A DNA stretch of 64,000 bases from Herbinix hemicellulosilytica (GCF_002904165.1 NZ_CVTD020000008.1:434001-498000); one strand, 5' to 3'; positions 1 to 7,611 are shown, counted from the first letter of the stretch. Numbers and translations are program-made. The notes: generated by a model not told the origin, from the sequence alone.

Positions 1-86
1 TGAACCATGTAACAAAATCGCTCTTATATTATACAGATTTTTTTTTTACAGTATTCTTTTACTAAATTTAAAATTCTTTCATTCAT
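1..86 (-). pseudogene. Start of a nucleotidyltransferase-like gene, broken at an A10 run and cut by the window edge
   Basis: An ATG at 86-84 overlaps the TGA of the upstream kinase gene by the four bases ATGA and has an AGGAGG about six bases before it, so it looks like a translationally coupled start. The frame runs for 20 codons and stops at a TAA just after a run of ten A (plus-strand T38-T47). If one A is added to the run, or two removed, the frame continues to the window edge and reads NLYNIRAILLHGS, which resembles the Gly-Ser strand motif at the start of minimal nucleotidyltransferases. It may be a pseudogene, a slippage-controlled gene or a sequencing error at the homopolymer. The expected Asp-x-Asp motif would lie outside the window, so the family call is tentative. 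Confidence 0.4.
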
Positions 87-985
87 ATAGTAGCCTCCTG
101 TATTTCATTGGCAAATTCTTTAATATTCATCATTTTGCTGTTATATCGTAAATTTTGGATTATTTCATACTGTTCATTGGAAATATTTGCGCCTAAAATA
201 ATATTTTTATAAAAAATATTATTTATGAAATCATGCCGCATTATATTATTTTTATAGTCTGTTAAGATATAAATCTTTTTTATATTCTCAATCGATAAAT
301 CCTTACATTTTTTTAAATTTATATCTATAACTTTTTTGTATTCACCTGTAAGATAGCCTTTTATAATATAATGCAGTTTTAAATTACAGTCTGCAAAGAA
401 AGCGGCTTCTACATCCGGATTTATTGCTGGAAATCGTTCCAATACTTCAATGCTTTTTTTGTCTATGAGAACGAATTCATCTGTATATACATCCCATCCG
501 TTTATATATGCATACAAAACAGAAGATGTTTTTCCTGAACCTTTAGCCCCTATTATTAAATATAATGATTTATCACGACCAATTAAAGCTGCATGAAAAC
601 CAAAGGGATAAAGTTTTAGCTTACATTCCCTTATTATTTCGCAGATTTTGCTTCTTAAATATGAATAGATATTTTGAATGTCTCTAATAAAGAGAGTATA
701 TGAAAATTCTTCCTTAATCAGTATTTCATCAGAATCTATTTCAATGGTTCTTGTACTATACTGATCTTTCCATATTTCCCTACGGTTTAGAGGATGATAT
801 CCAACTCGAATGCAATTTTTTAGTGTATCACGGCTGTATTCTTGATACGGCAAAATAGTTATACTATATTTAGGACAATATTTTAGTACTTGATTGCCTC
901 CTAATTCCTTACTCAACAATATAACTTGATCTTTTATATCAAAAGATGAGTATATGTTTATGTTATAAAAAGAGAAATAAATCAT
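83..985 (-). CDS. HPr-kinase-like protein of a RiPP (lasso-type) locus
   Basis: A 300-residue protein with a P-loop GAKGSGKT at about residues 146-153, preceded by FGFHAALIG and followed by DVYTDEF at about 165-171. This is the layout of the HPr kinase C-terminal domain, but the protein is not canonical HprK and no ptsH lies beside it. Stand-alone HprK-like kinases of this size occur in Firmicutes lasso peptide clusters (PadeK, ThcoK), where they phosphorylate the C-terminal Ser of the precursor. Here two small peptides directly upstream both end in Ser, which fits that role. An AAAGGAGC lies before the ATG. The gene is co-directional with the precursors and overlaps the next gene by 4 bp. 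The kinase fold is well supported; the substrate is inferred. Confidence 0.75.
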   Translation of the reverse strand: MIYFSFYNINIYSSFDIKDQVILLSKELGGNQVLKYCPKYSITILPYQEYSRDTLKNCIRVGYHPLNRREIWKDQYSTRTIEIDSDEILIKEEFSYTLFIRDIQNIYSYLRSKICEIIRECKLKLYPFGFHAALIGRDKSLYLIIGAKGSGKTSSVLYAYINGWDVYTDEFVLIDKKSIEVLERFPAINPDVEAAFFADCNLKLHYIIKGYLTGEYKKVIDINLKKCKDLSIENIKKIYILTDYKNNIMRHDFINNIFYKNIILGANISNEQYEIIQNLRYNSKMMNIKEFANEIQEATI

Positions 986-1008
986 TATATGTAAGCTCCT
1001 TTTCGCAA

Positions 1009-1047
1009 ATATCGTATGGAAATAGAAGAGCTATTTCCATACGATAT
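1009..1047 (-). promoter_or_regulatory. Perfect 17-bp stem hairpin between precursor and kinase genes
   Basis: Arms 1009-1025 and 1031-1047 are perfect complements (arm ATATCGTATGGAAATAG) around a five-base loop. The hairpin lies in the 122-bp gap between the stop of the proximal precursor and the kinase start, just ahead of the kinase ribosome binding site. No T-run follows on the minus strand, so it is not a classic terminator. It more likely acts as an mRNA stabiliser, processing site or partial attenuator that keeps precursor expression above kinase expression; this role is inferred. Confidence 0.6.
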
Positions 1048-1107
1048 AATATGTAATAAATTAATTAATGCTTTGAGTGGTTTATGTTTTAGATTACAAG
1101 TTGATTT

Positions 1108-1248
1108 TTATGAAAGTAACCAAGTAATGAGTTTTTCATTCTTAGCCAAGAATCCACTTTCGCAGTCATCAAACATTGTAATCATGTCGATGTCGTTGTC
1201 TCTGGTCTCAACAGATGCTTCAAATTCGAGATATTTTTTATCTTCCAT
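1108..1248 (-). CDS. Putative RiPP precursor peptide A (46 aa)
   Basis: A 46-codon gene starting at 1248 with an AAAGGAGG about seven bases upstream. The protein has an acidic, variable N-terminal leader (starting MEDKKYLEFEA) and a C-terminal half that is nearly identical to the neighbouring peptide: MFDDCESGFLAKNEK, then LITWLLS at the end. The last residue is Ser. The pattern of variable leader, conserved C-terminal core, tandem copies and adjacent modifying kinase is typical of ribosomally made, modified peptides. If a lasso ring formed from Gly32 to Glu38 it would hold seven residues, but the usual Thr at leader position -2 is absent. The coding frame is well supported by the paralogue; the peptide class is not settled. 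Confidence 0.75.
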   Translation of the reverse strand: MEDKKYLEFEASVETRDNDIDMITMFDDCESGFLAKNEKLITWLLS

Positions 1249-1300
1249 TATAATACCTCCTTTACAATATTCGGATATTATGTAATAATGTTATATTGGA

Positions 1301-1438
1301 TTATGACAGTAACCATGTAAGAAGCTTTTCATTCTTTGCCAAAAAACCGCTTTCACAGTCATCGAACATAGTTATCATGTCGATATTCTCATTTGATTCA
1401 TTTGTAGCTTCGGGCTCAAGATATTTTCTTTCTTCCAT
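1301..1438 (-). CDS. Putative RiPP precursor peptide B (45 aa)
   Basis: A 45-codon gene at 1438-1301, with AAAGGAGG ahead of its ATG, 52 bp upstream of its paralogue. The leader starts MEERKYLEPEA and so contains a Tyr-x-x-Pro, the motif that the recognition element (B1) binds in many lasso leaders. The last 27 residues differ from peptide A by one residue (LLTWLLS in place of LITWLLS), although the third codon positions have diverged, which points to purifying selection on the core. One Cys, at residue 28, is conserved in both. It ends in Ser, like peptide A. The two copies probably arose by duplication and may give the same mature product. Confidence 0.75.
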   Translation of the reverse strand: MEERKYLEPEATNESNENIDMITMFDDCESGFLAKNEKLLTWLLS

Positions 1439-1481
1439 TGAATTTACCTCCTTTTATTTATTTTATTAATCACATAAACCA

Positions 1482-1517
1482 CTCTTTGTATATTTGATAA
1501 ATCAAATACACAAAGAG
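1482..1517. promoter_or_regulatory. Near-perfect palindrome in the divergent regulator/precursor gap
   Basis: Arms 1482-1498 (CTCTTTGTATATTTGAT) and 1501-1517 (ATCAAATACACAAAGAG) are complementary at 16 of 17 positions with a two-base centre. It sits 44 bp upstream of precursor B and about 80 bp from the presumed promoter of the response regulator. No T-run follows on either strand and the loop is too short for a good hairpin, so a protein-binding operator is more likely than a terminator. LytTR proteins normally bind direct repeats, so another regulator may also be involved. Confidence 0.5.
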
Positions 1518-1596
1518 GGATTTATATTTATGCACTATAAATACCATTTTCTGTTTATTAATGCAATAAATTTACAGGCAAAAGTAGTAAAAATAC

Positions 1597-1624
1597 TGGA
1601 CAAACGTATAAAATATGTTATAAT
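1597..1624 (+). promoter_or_regulatory. Probable sigma-A promoter of the LytTR regulator
   Basis: TGGACA at 1597-1602 and TATAAT at 1619-1624 are separated by 16 bp. They lie about 45 bp before the regulator start codon, and an AAGGGGGG ribosome site lies between. The -35 element differs from TTGACA by one base. Confidence 0.55.
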
Positions 1625-1668
1625 CTTACATATCTTGACTGCTATGACATAAGGGGGGTGCTAGTGTT

Positions 1669-2373
1669 ATGGACAATAAAATAAAAATTGCAGTATGTGA
1701 TGATGATAAATTTATTTTAAAAATAATAGAAAATAAGATAAAGGAAGTTCTACGCGAGATAAATTTTAATGACTATGATATATATTTGTTTCATAAAGGA
1801 TTAGATCTGTTAAAATCTAAATTGAATTACAATCTGGTTTTATTAGATATAGAGATGGCAGACATTGATGGCTTATCCATGGCTGTAAGATTAAATGCTT
1901 TAGAAAGTAAACCATTAATAATATTTATTTCGGCTCATAGAGATCTAATTGAATTAGGGTACCATGTAAAAGCATACAGATTTCTGACAAAGCCTATTAA
2001 TGACCTTTTATTTAGTGAAGCTATTGTAAATGCAATAAATGAGATTATACTTATAGATAAGTTAGTAGTAGTTGATAATGACAAAAAAATATTGCTGGAT
2101 TTGAAAGATGTCATATGTGTAGAAGCATTAGGAGAGGGATGTTGTATTTATACAACCCAAAATAATTACATAAAAAAGGAACCTTTAAAATATTGGCTGA
2201 AAAGATTGCCAAAGAAAGATTTTATACAGACACATAGGGCTTATATAATTAATTTAAGACATATTGATTTTATAGAACTAAATCAAATATGCATGAAAAA
2301 CGGTATAAAAATACCTGTTTCTGTGAGAAAACGAAAAACATTAAATGATATCTTACGTACATATTATAAGTAA
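1669..2373 (+). CDS. LytTR-family response regulator
   Basis: A 234-residue two-domain regulator. The N-terminal receiver domain shows CDDDKF (acidic pocket, residues 9-14), LLDIEM (phospho-acceptor Asp near 63), ISAH and the Lys of FLTKP near 108. The C-terminal half is a LytTR DNA-binding domain with FIQTHRAYIINLRHI. This is the class of AgrA and of bacteriocin regulators such as ComE and PlnC. It is transcribed away from the precursor genes across a 230-bp gap, so it may control them. No histidine kinase is visible; one may lie to the left of the window or be encoded elsewhere. The ATG is preceded by AAGGGGGG. Function as a LytTR regulator is secure; its targets are inferred. Confidence 0.9.
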   Translation: MDNKIKIAVCDDDKFILKIIENKIKEVLREINFNDYDIYLFHKGLDLLKSKLNYNLVLLDIEMADIDGLSMAVRLNALESKPLIIFISAHRDLIELGYHVKAYRFLTKPINDLLFSEAIVNAINEIILIDKLVVVDNDKKILLDLKDVICVEALGEGCCIYTTQNNYIKKEPLKYWLKRLPKKDFIQTHRAYIINLRHIDFIELNQICMKNGIKIPVSVRKRKTLNDILRTYYK

Positions 2374-2422
2374 ATTTAAATTACATTTAAGGTTAAATAT
2401 ATTATATTTTATTATGCTGTAT

Positions 2423-2491
2423 AAAGCTGTAATATCTAATTTGATTATATTAGACTAACGTTATATTCAAATTAGATATTATAGCTTTTTT
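2423..2491 (+). terminator. Terminator of the LytTR gene
   Basis: Arms AAAGCTGTAATATCTAATTTG (2423-2443) and its complement (2468-2488, one mismatch) are followed by a T-run. It ends the regulator transcript. Between here and the next terminator (2492-2662) I see no gene or clear signal. Confidence 0.8.
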
Positions 2492-2662
2492 ATTACTTAG
2501 AATATGCTTCGGGAGTATTTTGACTACGTGATTGCGATTGCCTGCGGATTAAGATATAATTGATACAGTATATATTTTTCTTACCTATATAATTGAAGAT
2601 TGATATATAAATCTGAACTACAATACCTGGTAATCGCTATATGTAAATATTATTTGGATAAT

Positions 2663-2690
2663 AAAAAACACATCGGAAAATCCGATGTGT
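2663..2690 (-). terminator. Terminator downstream of tRNA-Leu
   Basis: A 10-bp perfect stem (ACACATCGGA and TCCGATGTGT, 2668-2690) is followed on the minus strand by six T. It lies 35 bp after the tRNA 3' end. Confidence 0.85.
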
Positions 2691-2725
2691 CATTTAAAAG
2701 TTTTAATTCGTTAATTATAAAAAAA

Positions 2726-2808
2726 TGCGGATGAAGGGACTTGAACCCCCACGATGTCGCCATCGGCAGATTTTGAGTCTGCTGCGTCTGCCATTCCGCC
2801 ACATCCGC
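2726..2808 (-). tRNA. tRNA-Leu (anticodon CAA)
   Basis: The minus strand folds as a class II tRNA. The acceptor stem is GCGGATG/CATCCGC with discriminator A. The anticodon stem is GCAGA/TCTGC with loop CTCAAAA, giving anticodon CAA. A long variable arm follows, and the T-arm reads GGGGGTTCAAGTCCC. The CCA end is not encoded. The gene stands alone with its own terminator. Confidence 0.95.
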
Positions 2809-2915
2809 TTGCCGACGCAGTTTATTCTATCACAATTAAATTTAGATTTCAAGTATAAAAATAAAATATTATTTGATTTATTATATTATTAATAAGCCTA
2901 TAAAGGAGTATATTT

Positions 2916-3392
2916 ATGACCTGTATGGAAGCTCAGAGCCTGATAACCGGGTTTATCAATGATGAACTGGAGATTGAAGAGCTGGAAGAATTCATAAAAC
3001 ATATAGAATCCTGCAGCGAATGTCGGGAAGAGCTGGAGGTATATTATGCCTTACTTACGGCTATGAAACAGCTTGATGAGGATAAAAATTTGTCTCAGGA
3101 TTACAGTAAGGAACTTAAAGAAAAGATAGTACAGACCCAGGAAAAGATAATACATTTAAAATACAATTATTATCGTAAGAAGGGTGTCTTGGTAACTATA
3201 ATAATTATTATGGCCGTTTTGTTCAGCATAAGGTATTATTTTTATACGCAAGAACCCGAAAATCCTGTAGTAGAGAGCAAATTCCGGTTAAGGTACTCTT
3301 TTATGGAAAAAAGATTTGATGAGTACAAAACAGAATTGGACAGGTATTTGGAAGAACATAAGGAAGAAGGAACTACATTACCCATTGAATGA
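2916..3392 (+). CDS. Membrane protein with N-terminal zf-HC2 (anti-sigma-like) zinc finger
   Basis: A 158-residue protein. Residues 1-40 contain a putative zinc-binding set, Cys3 and then HIESCSEC (His29, Cys33, Cys36), as in zf-HC2 anti-sigma factors. A coiled, charged stretch follows, then one membrane segment at about 89-107 (LVTIIIIMAVLFSIRYYF) and a short charged extracellular tail. The usual partner, an ECF sigma factor, is not adjacent, so it may be an orphan anti-sigma-like protein. It lies 35 bp before polA and could share its transcript. The ribosome site is AAAGGAG. The domain is supported by the motif; the role is unknown. Confidence 0.7.
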   Translation: MTCMEAQSLITGFINDELEIEELEEFIKHIESCSECREELEVYYALLTAMKQLDEDKNLSQDYSKELKEKIVQTQEKIIHLKYNYYRKKGVLVTIIIIMAVLFSIRYYFYTQEPENPVVESKFRLRYSFMEKRFDEYKTELDRYLEEHKEEGTTLPIE

Positions 3393-3427
3393 AAGGAGGT
3401 TTCGCAGTATAAGCTGCGAAAATCGAT
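3392..3427 (+). promoter_or_regulatory. polA ribosome site separated from its start codon by a hairpin
   Basis: A strong AAAGGAGG (3392-3399) lies 28 bases before the polA ATG, too far for normal initiation. The intervening bases form a perfect 8-bp stem, TTTCGCAG (3400-3407) and CTGCGAAA (3414-3421), with a six-base loop. When folded, the hairpin leaves six bases between the ribosome site and the ATG, which is standard spacing. Translation of polA may therefore depend on this fold. Confidence 0.65.
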
Positions 3428-6094
3428 ATGAACGAAAATAAGAAGCTGGTATTAATTGACGGACACAGTATATTGTTCAGGGCATTTTACGGACTGCCGG
3501 ATTTGACGACGTCCAAAGGGCAGCATACCAATGCCATATTGGGTTTTTTAAATATTTTATATAAAATTCTGGATGAGGAAAAGCCGGATTATCTGGCGGT
3601 TGCTTTTGATACCCATCACCCTACTTTCAGAAACGAAATGTTTGACGAATATAAAGGGACCAGAAAGCCCATGCCGGACGAACTTAGGGAACAGGTTCCG
3701 GTAATGAAAGAGCTTTTAAAAGCTATGAATATATCGGTTATTGAAAAACCCGGATTTGAAGCGGACGATATATTGGGTACTTTGGCTACAAAAGCAGAAA
3801 AAGAGGGATATCAGGTATCTTTGGTTTCCGGTGACAGGGACCTTTTGCAGCTTGCCAGTGACAAGATTAAGGTGCGGATACCGAAAACCAAACAGACCGG
3901 TACCGAAATAGAAGATTATTTTGCTAATGATGTTATGGAGAAGTATAATGTTACGCCTAAACAGTTTATAGATATGAAGGGCCTTATGGGAGACAAATCG
4001 GATAATATTCCGGGTGTGCCCGGTGTAGGCGAAAAAACGGCTCAGAAACTGATAGTAGAATACAAGTCCATTGAAAATCTTTATGAGCATATTGATGAGT
4101 TAAAACCCGGCAAAATAACAAACGCTTTAATGGAAAATAAGGAACTGGCCTTTTTATCTAAAAAACTTGCCACAATCTGCACAGATTGCGACCTTATGTT
4201 CAATATAGAAGAGGCCGCATTAAAAGATATATATAATGAGAATGTTTATATTCTGTTTAAGAATTTGGAATTTAAGAGTTTGCTTGCCAGATTCCAGTCG
4301 GTTGAAATAAACCGTTCTTTAAATATTGAAGAAAACTTTAAAGTTATAGATAACCTTGGAGAGGCAGAGAGGATATTTAACCTTATATATTCCGAAATTT
4401 CATCAGGAAATAAGAAGCCGGTAGGCATTCACATGCTTATCGATAACGGTGAACTTCTCGGGGTATCTCTGTGTTTCGGAGAAAAGGATGTATATGTTAT
4501 TTTACGCCATGGACTTATAACAGAAGATTTTCTTACAGACCGGGTGGAAAATATAGTTAAAAATAAGATTGGCCTTGCGGTTATCGGGTTAAAAGAGCAG
4601 CTTAAGTATATTAAGGTAACGGAGGATGATTCTGTCTTTGACAATGCCATTGCGGCATACCTTCTTAATCCGTTAACTGATACCTACAACTATGATGACA
4701 TAGCCAGGGATTATCTTGGAATGACGGTACCGTCCCAGGTGGATTTGCTTGGCAAAAGCAAATTAAAAGATGCAATGGAAAATAATCCAAAGGAGTTTGG
4801 CTTGTTTGCAGGCTACAACGCATATGTGGCGTACGCGGCAGCTTCGAAATTAAAGGATAAACTTATCGAAACAGATATGCTTAAGCTTTATGAAGAAATT
4901 GAAAGGCCTTTGATTTTTACCCTGTATGACATGGAAATCAGAGGTATTCGAGTTAATAAAGAAGCTTTGAAGGAATACGGAGACCAGCTTGAAGTTGGAA
5001 TTTTGTCTCTGGAAAAACAGATATACGAACTGGTTGGGGAAACTTTTAATATCAATTCGCCAAAACAGCTGGGAGTAATTCTGTTTGAGAAGCTAAGGCT
5101 TCCTTTTGCAAAAAAAACCAAAACCGGCTATTCCACCGCAGCAGACGTGCTGGAAAAATTGCAGGGAGAACATCCCGTAATATCCATGATTTTGGAGTAC
5201 AGGCAGCTTACTAAGCTTAAATCCACTTATGCGGACGGTCTTGCATCATATATTAGGGAGGACGGCAGGATTCACGGAAAATTCAACCAAACTATCGCCG
5301 CTACCGGAAGGATAAGCAGTACCGATCCGAATCTTCAGAATATCCCAATAAAGATGGAATTGGGAAGAAAAATAAGAAAGGTATTTATTCCTGAAGATGA
5401 TTATGTGTTCCTCGATGCGGATTATTCCCAGATTGAGCTTAGAGTTCTTGCCCATTTGTCCGGAGATGAACGGCTGATTAATGCCTATAACGAAGCAAAG
5501 GATATCCACCGGATTACCGCATCGGAGGTATTCCATACTCCTTTTGAAGAGGTAACCCCCCTCCAAAGAAGCAATGCCAAGGCTGTAAATTTCGGTATTA
5601 TTTACGGGATAAGCTCTTTCGGCCTGGGACAGGACCTAAACATTACAAGAAAAGAAGCTGAAAGATATATTGAAAAATATTTTGAGACTTATCCTAAGAT
5701 TAAAGAATACCTGGATGGATTGGTGGCTAAGGCAAAAAAAGACGGGTATTCCACAACCCTTTTTGGCAGAAGAAGGCCTATTCCTGAACTTACCTCAAGT
5801 AATTTTATGCAAAGATCATTCGGGGAACGGGTTGCCATGAATTCCCCTATCCAGGGGACAGCAGCGGATATAATAAAGATTGCCATGAACAGGGTTAACA
5901 GAAGGCTCAAAGACAGCAATATGCGGTCACGCCTTATACTCCAGGTTCATGATGAACTGCTTGTTGAAGCCCATAAAGATGAAGTTGAAGAAGTTATGAA
6001 AATAATGACTGAGGAGATGCAGGGGGCAGCCAAGTTAAAAGTGCCTTTGGAAACGGAAGTTAAAATCGGAAACAACTGGTATGAGGCTAAATAA
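3428..6094 (+). CDS. polA: DNA polymerase I
   Basis: An 888-residue polymerase, the usual length. The N-terminal 5'-3' exonuclease (about 1-290) shows LIDGHSILFRAFYGL, SGDRDLLQL and a helix-3-turn region GDKSDNIPGVPGVGEKTA. The central 3'-5' exonuclease-like domain has lost the Asp-x-Glu and later Asp metal ligands (IHMLID where FDTET is expected, and YNAYVAYA in place of YAAxDA), so proofreading is probably absent, as in Bacillus PolA. The polymerase domain has motif A (DYSQIELR, about 666), motif B (RSNAKAVNFGIIYG, about 715) and motif C (VHDELLVE, about 839). It fills gaps and replaces Okazaki primers. It is followed closely by coaE, a common Firmicutes order. The start is unusual: see the hairpin entry just upstream. 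Confidence 0.98.
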   Translation: MNENKKLVLIDGHSILFRAFYGLPDLTTSKGQHTNAILGFLNILYKILDEEKPDYLAVAFDTHHPTFRNEMFDEYKGTRKPMPDELREQVPVMKELLKAMNISVIEKPGFEADDILGTLATKAEKEGYQVSLVSGDRDLLQLASDKIKVRIPKTKQTGTEIEDYFANDVMEKYNVTPKQFIDMKGLMGDKSDNIPGVPGVGEKTAQKLIVEYKSIENLYEHIDELKPGKITNALMENKELAFLSKKLATICTDCDLMFNIEEAALKDIYNENVYILFKNLEFKSLLARFQSVEINRSLNIEENFKVIDNLGEAERIFNLIYSEISSGNKKPVGIHMLIDNGELLGVSLCFGEKDVYVILRHGLITEDFLTDRVENIVKNKIGLAVIGLKEQLKYIKVTEDDSVFDNAIAAYLLNPLTDTYNYDDIARDYLGMTVPSQVDLLGKSKLKDAMENNPKEFGLFAGYNAYVAYAAASKLKDKLIETDMLKLYEEIERPLIFTLYDMEIRGIRVNKEALKEYGDQLEVGILSLEKQIYELVGETFNINSPKQLGVILFEKLRLPFAKKTKTGYSTAADVLEKLQGEHPVISMILEYRQLTKLKSTYADGLASYIREDGRIHGKFNQTIAATGRISSTDPNLQNIPIKMELGRKIRKVFIPEDDYVFLDADYSQIELRVLAHLSGDERLINAYNEAKDIHRITASEVFHTPFEEVTPLQRSNAKAVNFGIIYGISSFGLGQDLNITRKEAERYIEKYFETYPKIKEYLDGLVAKAKKDGYSTTLFGRRRPIPELTSSNFMQRSFGERVAMNSPIQGTAADIIKIAMNRVNRRLKDSNMRSRLILQVHDELLVEAHKDEVEEVMKIMTEEMQGAAKLKVPLETEVKIGNNWYEAK

Positions 6095-6118
6095 GGGACT
6101 ATAAAGGGGCTGAAATTT

Positions 6119-6712
6119 ATGAAAGTTATCGGAATTACCGGAGGAATTGGCAGCGGCAAATCCTTAGTGGCTGATATTATGATAAAAAAATATAATGCTC
6201 ATTTTATTAACACAGACAAAATAGCTTATGAGCAGATGCTGCCCGGAGGAGTAAGCTACAAAGGGGTGGTTGATTACTTCGGCAAGGAAATTTTAAATAA
6301 AGACGGTACCATCGACAGAGGCAGGCTGGCGGAGATTGTTTTCAATGACAGGGAAAAACTTTTAAAGCTTAACAGCCTTACTCATCCGAATGTTTTAATA
6401 GAAGTAAAAAATGAAATTGAGAAAAAAAGAGCTGAAAAAAATGTACCTTATTGTATAATAGAAACTGCATTGATGATAGAATCCGGATATGATTCGGTAT
6501 GTGATGAGGTTTGGTATGTCCATTGTCCGGCGGATATAAGAAGGCAAAGGCTAAAAAATAGCAGGGGTTACAGCGATGAAAAGATAGATTCTATCTTTGC
6601 CAGTCAAAGCAAGGAAGAGGACTTTTTTGGAAAGTTTAATAAAGTCATTTATAATGACGGAAAGAACGAAGATTTGGAAAAGCAGATAGAGGATTTACTT
6701 GTTTGTTCTTGA
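6119..6712 (+). CDS. coaE: Dephospho-CoA kinase
   Basis: A 197-residue P-loop kinase starting MKVIGITGGIGSGKS, with the Walker A at residues 8-15. It carries out the last step of coenzyme A synthesis, phosphorylating the 3'-hydroxyl of dephospho-CoA. Further family marks are INTDKIAYEQM and the LID-region arginines around RRQRLKNSRGYSDEKI. It lies 24 bp after polA and is probably co-transcribed with it. Full length for the family. Confidence 0.95.
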   Translation: MKVIGITGGIGSGKSLVADIMIKKYNAHFINTDKIAYEQMLPGGVSYKGVVDYFGKEILNKDGTIDRGRLAEIVFNDREKLLKLNSLTHPNVLIEVKNEIEKKRAEKNVPYCIIETALMIESGYDSVCDEVWYVHCPADIRRQRLKNSRGYSDEKIDSIFASQSKEEDFFGKFNKVIYNDGKNEDLEKQIEDLLVCS

Positions 6713-6819
6713 CAAAAAGATTCATATGAGGGATACTTGGTTAGAATGTACTATGAGCTTAGTATGTTTAATTTTAGACAAGTACGGAAAAAACATTACT
6801 TTAAGATAGGAAGATTGAC

Positions 6820-7611
6820 ATGAAGTTATTCAGCATAGCAAGCGGCAGCAGCGGAAATTGCATATTTGTAGGCAGTGAAAATACAAATCTGCTGGTGGAT
6901 GCAGGAATAAGCGCAAAAAAAATTGAGAACGGGCTAAAATTAATTGACATTCATCCGGATACAATCCAGGGAATATTGGTGACCCATGAACATATAGACC
7001 ATGTATCGGGGATAGGTGTAATGGCAAGACGGTATAATATACCGATCTATGCTACATATGAAACCGCCATGCAAATATGCAGGATGAAAAGCCTCGGGGA
7101 AATACCTGCCGAACTGTTTAGGTTTGTAAAACCGGACCAATCTTTTTCAATAAACGATATAAATATTGAACCTTTTTCCATTTCTCACGATGCCGCAAAT
7201 CCGGTTTGTTACACCATGAGTGCGGACGGCGAGAAAATCGGTATAGCAACGGATTTGGGCAAATATGATGATTATATCTTATCAAAGCTTAAAGATTCGG
7301 ATTTGTTGATGATAGAAGCCAATCATGATATAAATATGCTGTTGGTGGGAAAATATCCGTACTATTTAAAACAAAGGATACTGGGTGACAAGGGCCATTT
7401 GTCCAATGATACGTCTGCAGATTTAATAAGTAAATTGATTTCAGGGAAAAAACAACATATTATATTGGCCCATTTAAGCAAAGAAAATAATTATGAGGAA
7501 CTGGCTTACGAAACAGTACTTTGTGAATTAAACAAGGCAGGTTTCAGTTTGGGAGACTTTTCTTTAAGAGTAGCTCACAGGGACGTACCTTCGGATTTAG
7601 TAGTTATTTAA
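6820..7611 (+). CDS. WalJ/YycJ-type metallo-beta-lactamase-fold hydrolase
   Basis: A 263-residue protein with the metal-binding THEHIDH at residues 55-61, an N-terminal SIASGSSGNC typical of the YycJ (WalJ) group, later SISHDA and ATDLG metal ligands, and a C-terminal LAHLSKENN. In low-GC Gram-positives yycJ usually lies in the walRK operon; here no two-component genes are adjacent. WalJ has been described as a nuclease-type protein linked to coordination of replication and division. The catalytic fold is certain; the precise substrate is not. A 107-bp gap with no clear signal precedes it. Confidence 0.85.
   Translation: MKLFSIASGSSGNCIFVGSENTNLLVDAGISAKKIENGLKLIDIHPDTIQGILVTHEHIDHVSGIGVMARRYNIPIYATYETAMQICRMKSLGEIPAELFRFVKPDQSFSINDINIEPFSISHDAANPVCYTMSADGEKIGIATDLGKYDDYILSKLKDSDLLMIEANHDINMLLVGKYPYYLKQRILGDKGHLSNDTSADLISKLISGKKQHIILAHLSKENNYEELAYETVLCELNKAGFSLGDFSLRVAHRDVPSDLVVI

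Noticed and set aside
1016-1285. An 89-codon frame on the plus strand across the peptide locus
   Set aside because: It is the antisense of precursor A and of the hairpin. The minus-strand frame has a ribosome site and a conserved paralogue; this one has neither.
1108-1438. Classical lasso peptide assignment for the precursors
   Set aside because: The leader lacks Thr at position -2 and no cyclase or peptidase gene is visible in the window. I kept only the broader RiPP call.
1108-1438. AgrD-type quorum peptide
   Set aside because: A LytTR regulator is nearby, but there is no AgrB-like peptidase, no amphipathic N-terminus, and no charged C-terminal recognition segment after a Cys-based ring.
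4246-4650. Short minus-strand frames inside polA
   Set aside because: Shadows of the polymerase reading frame; no ribosome sites.
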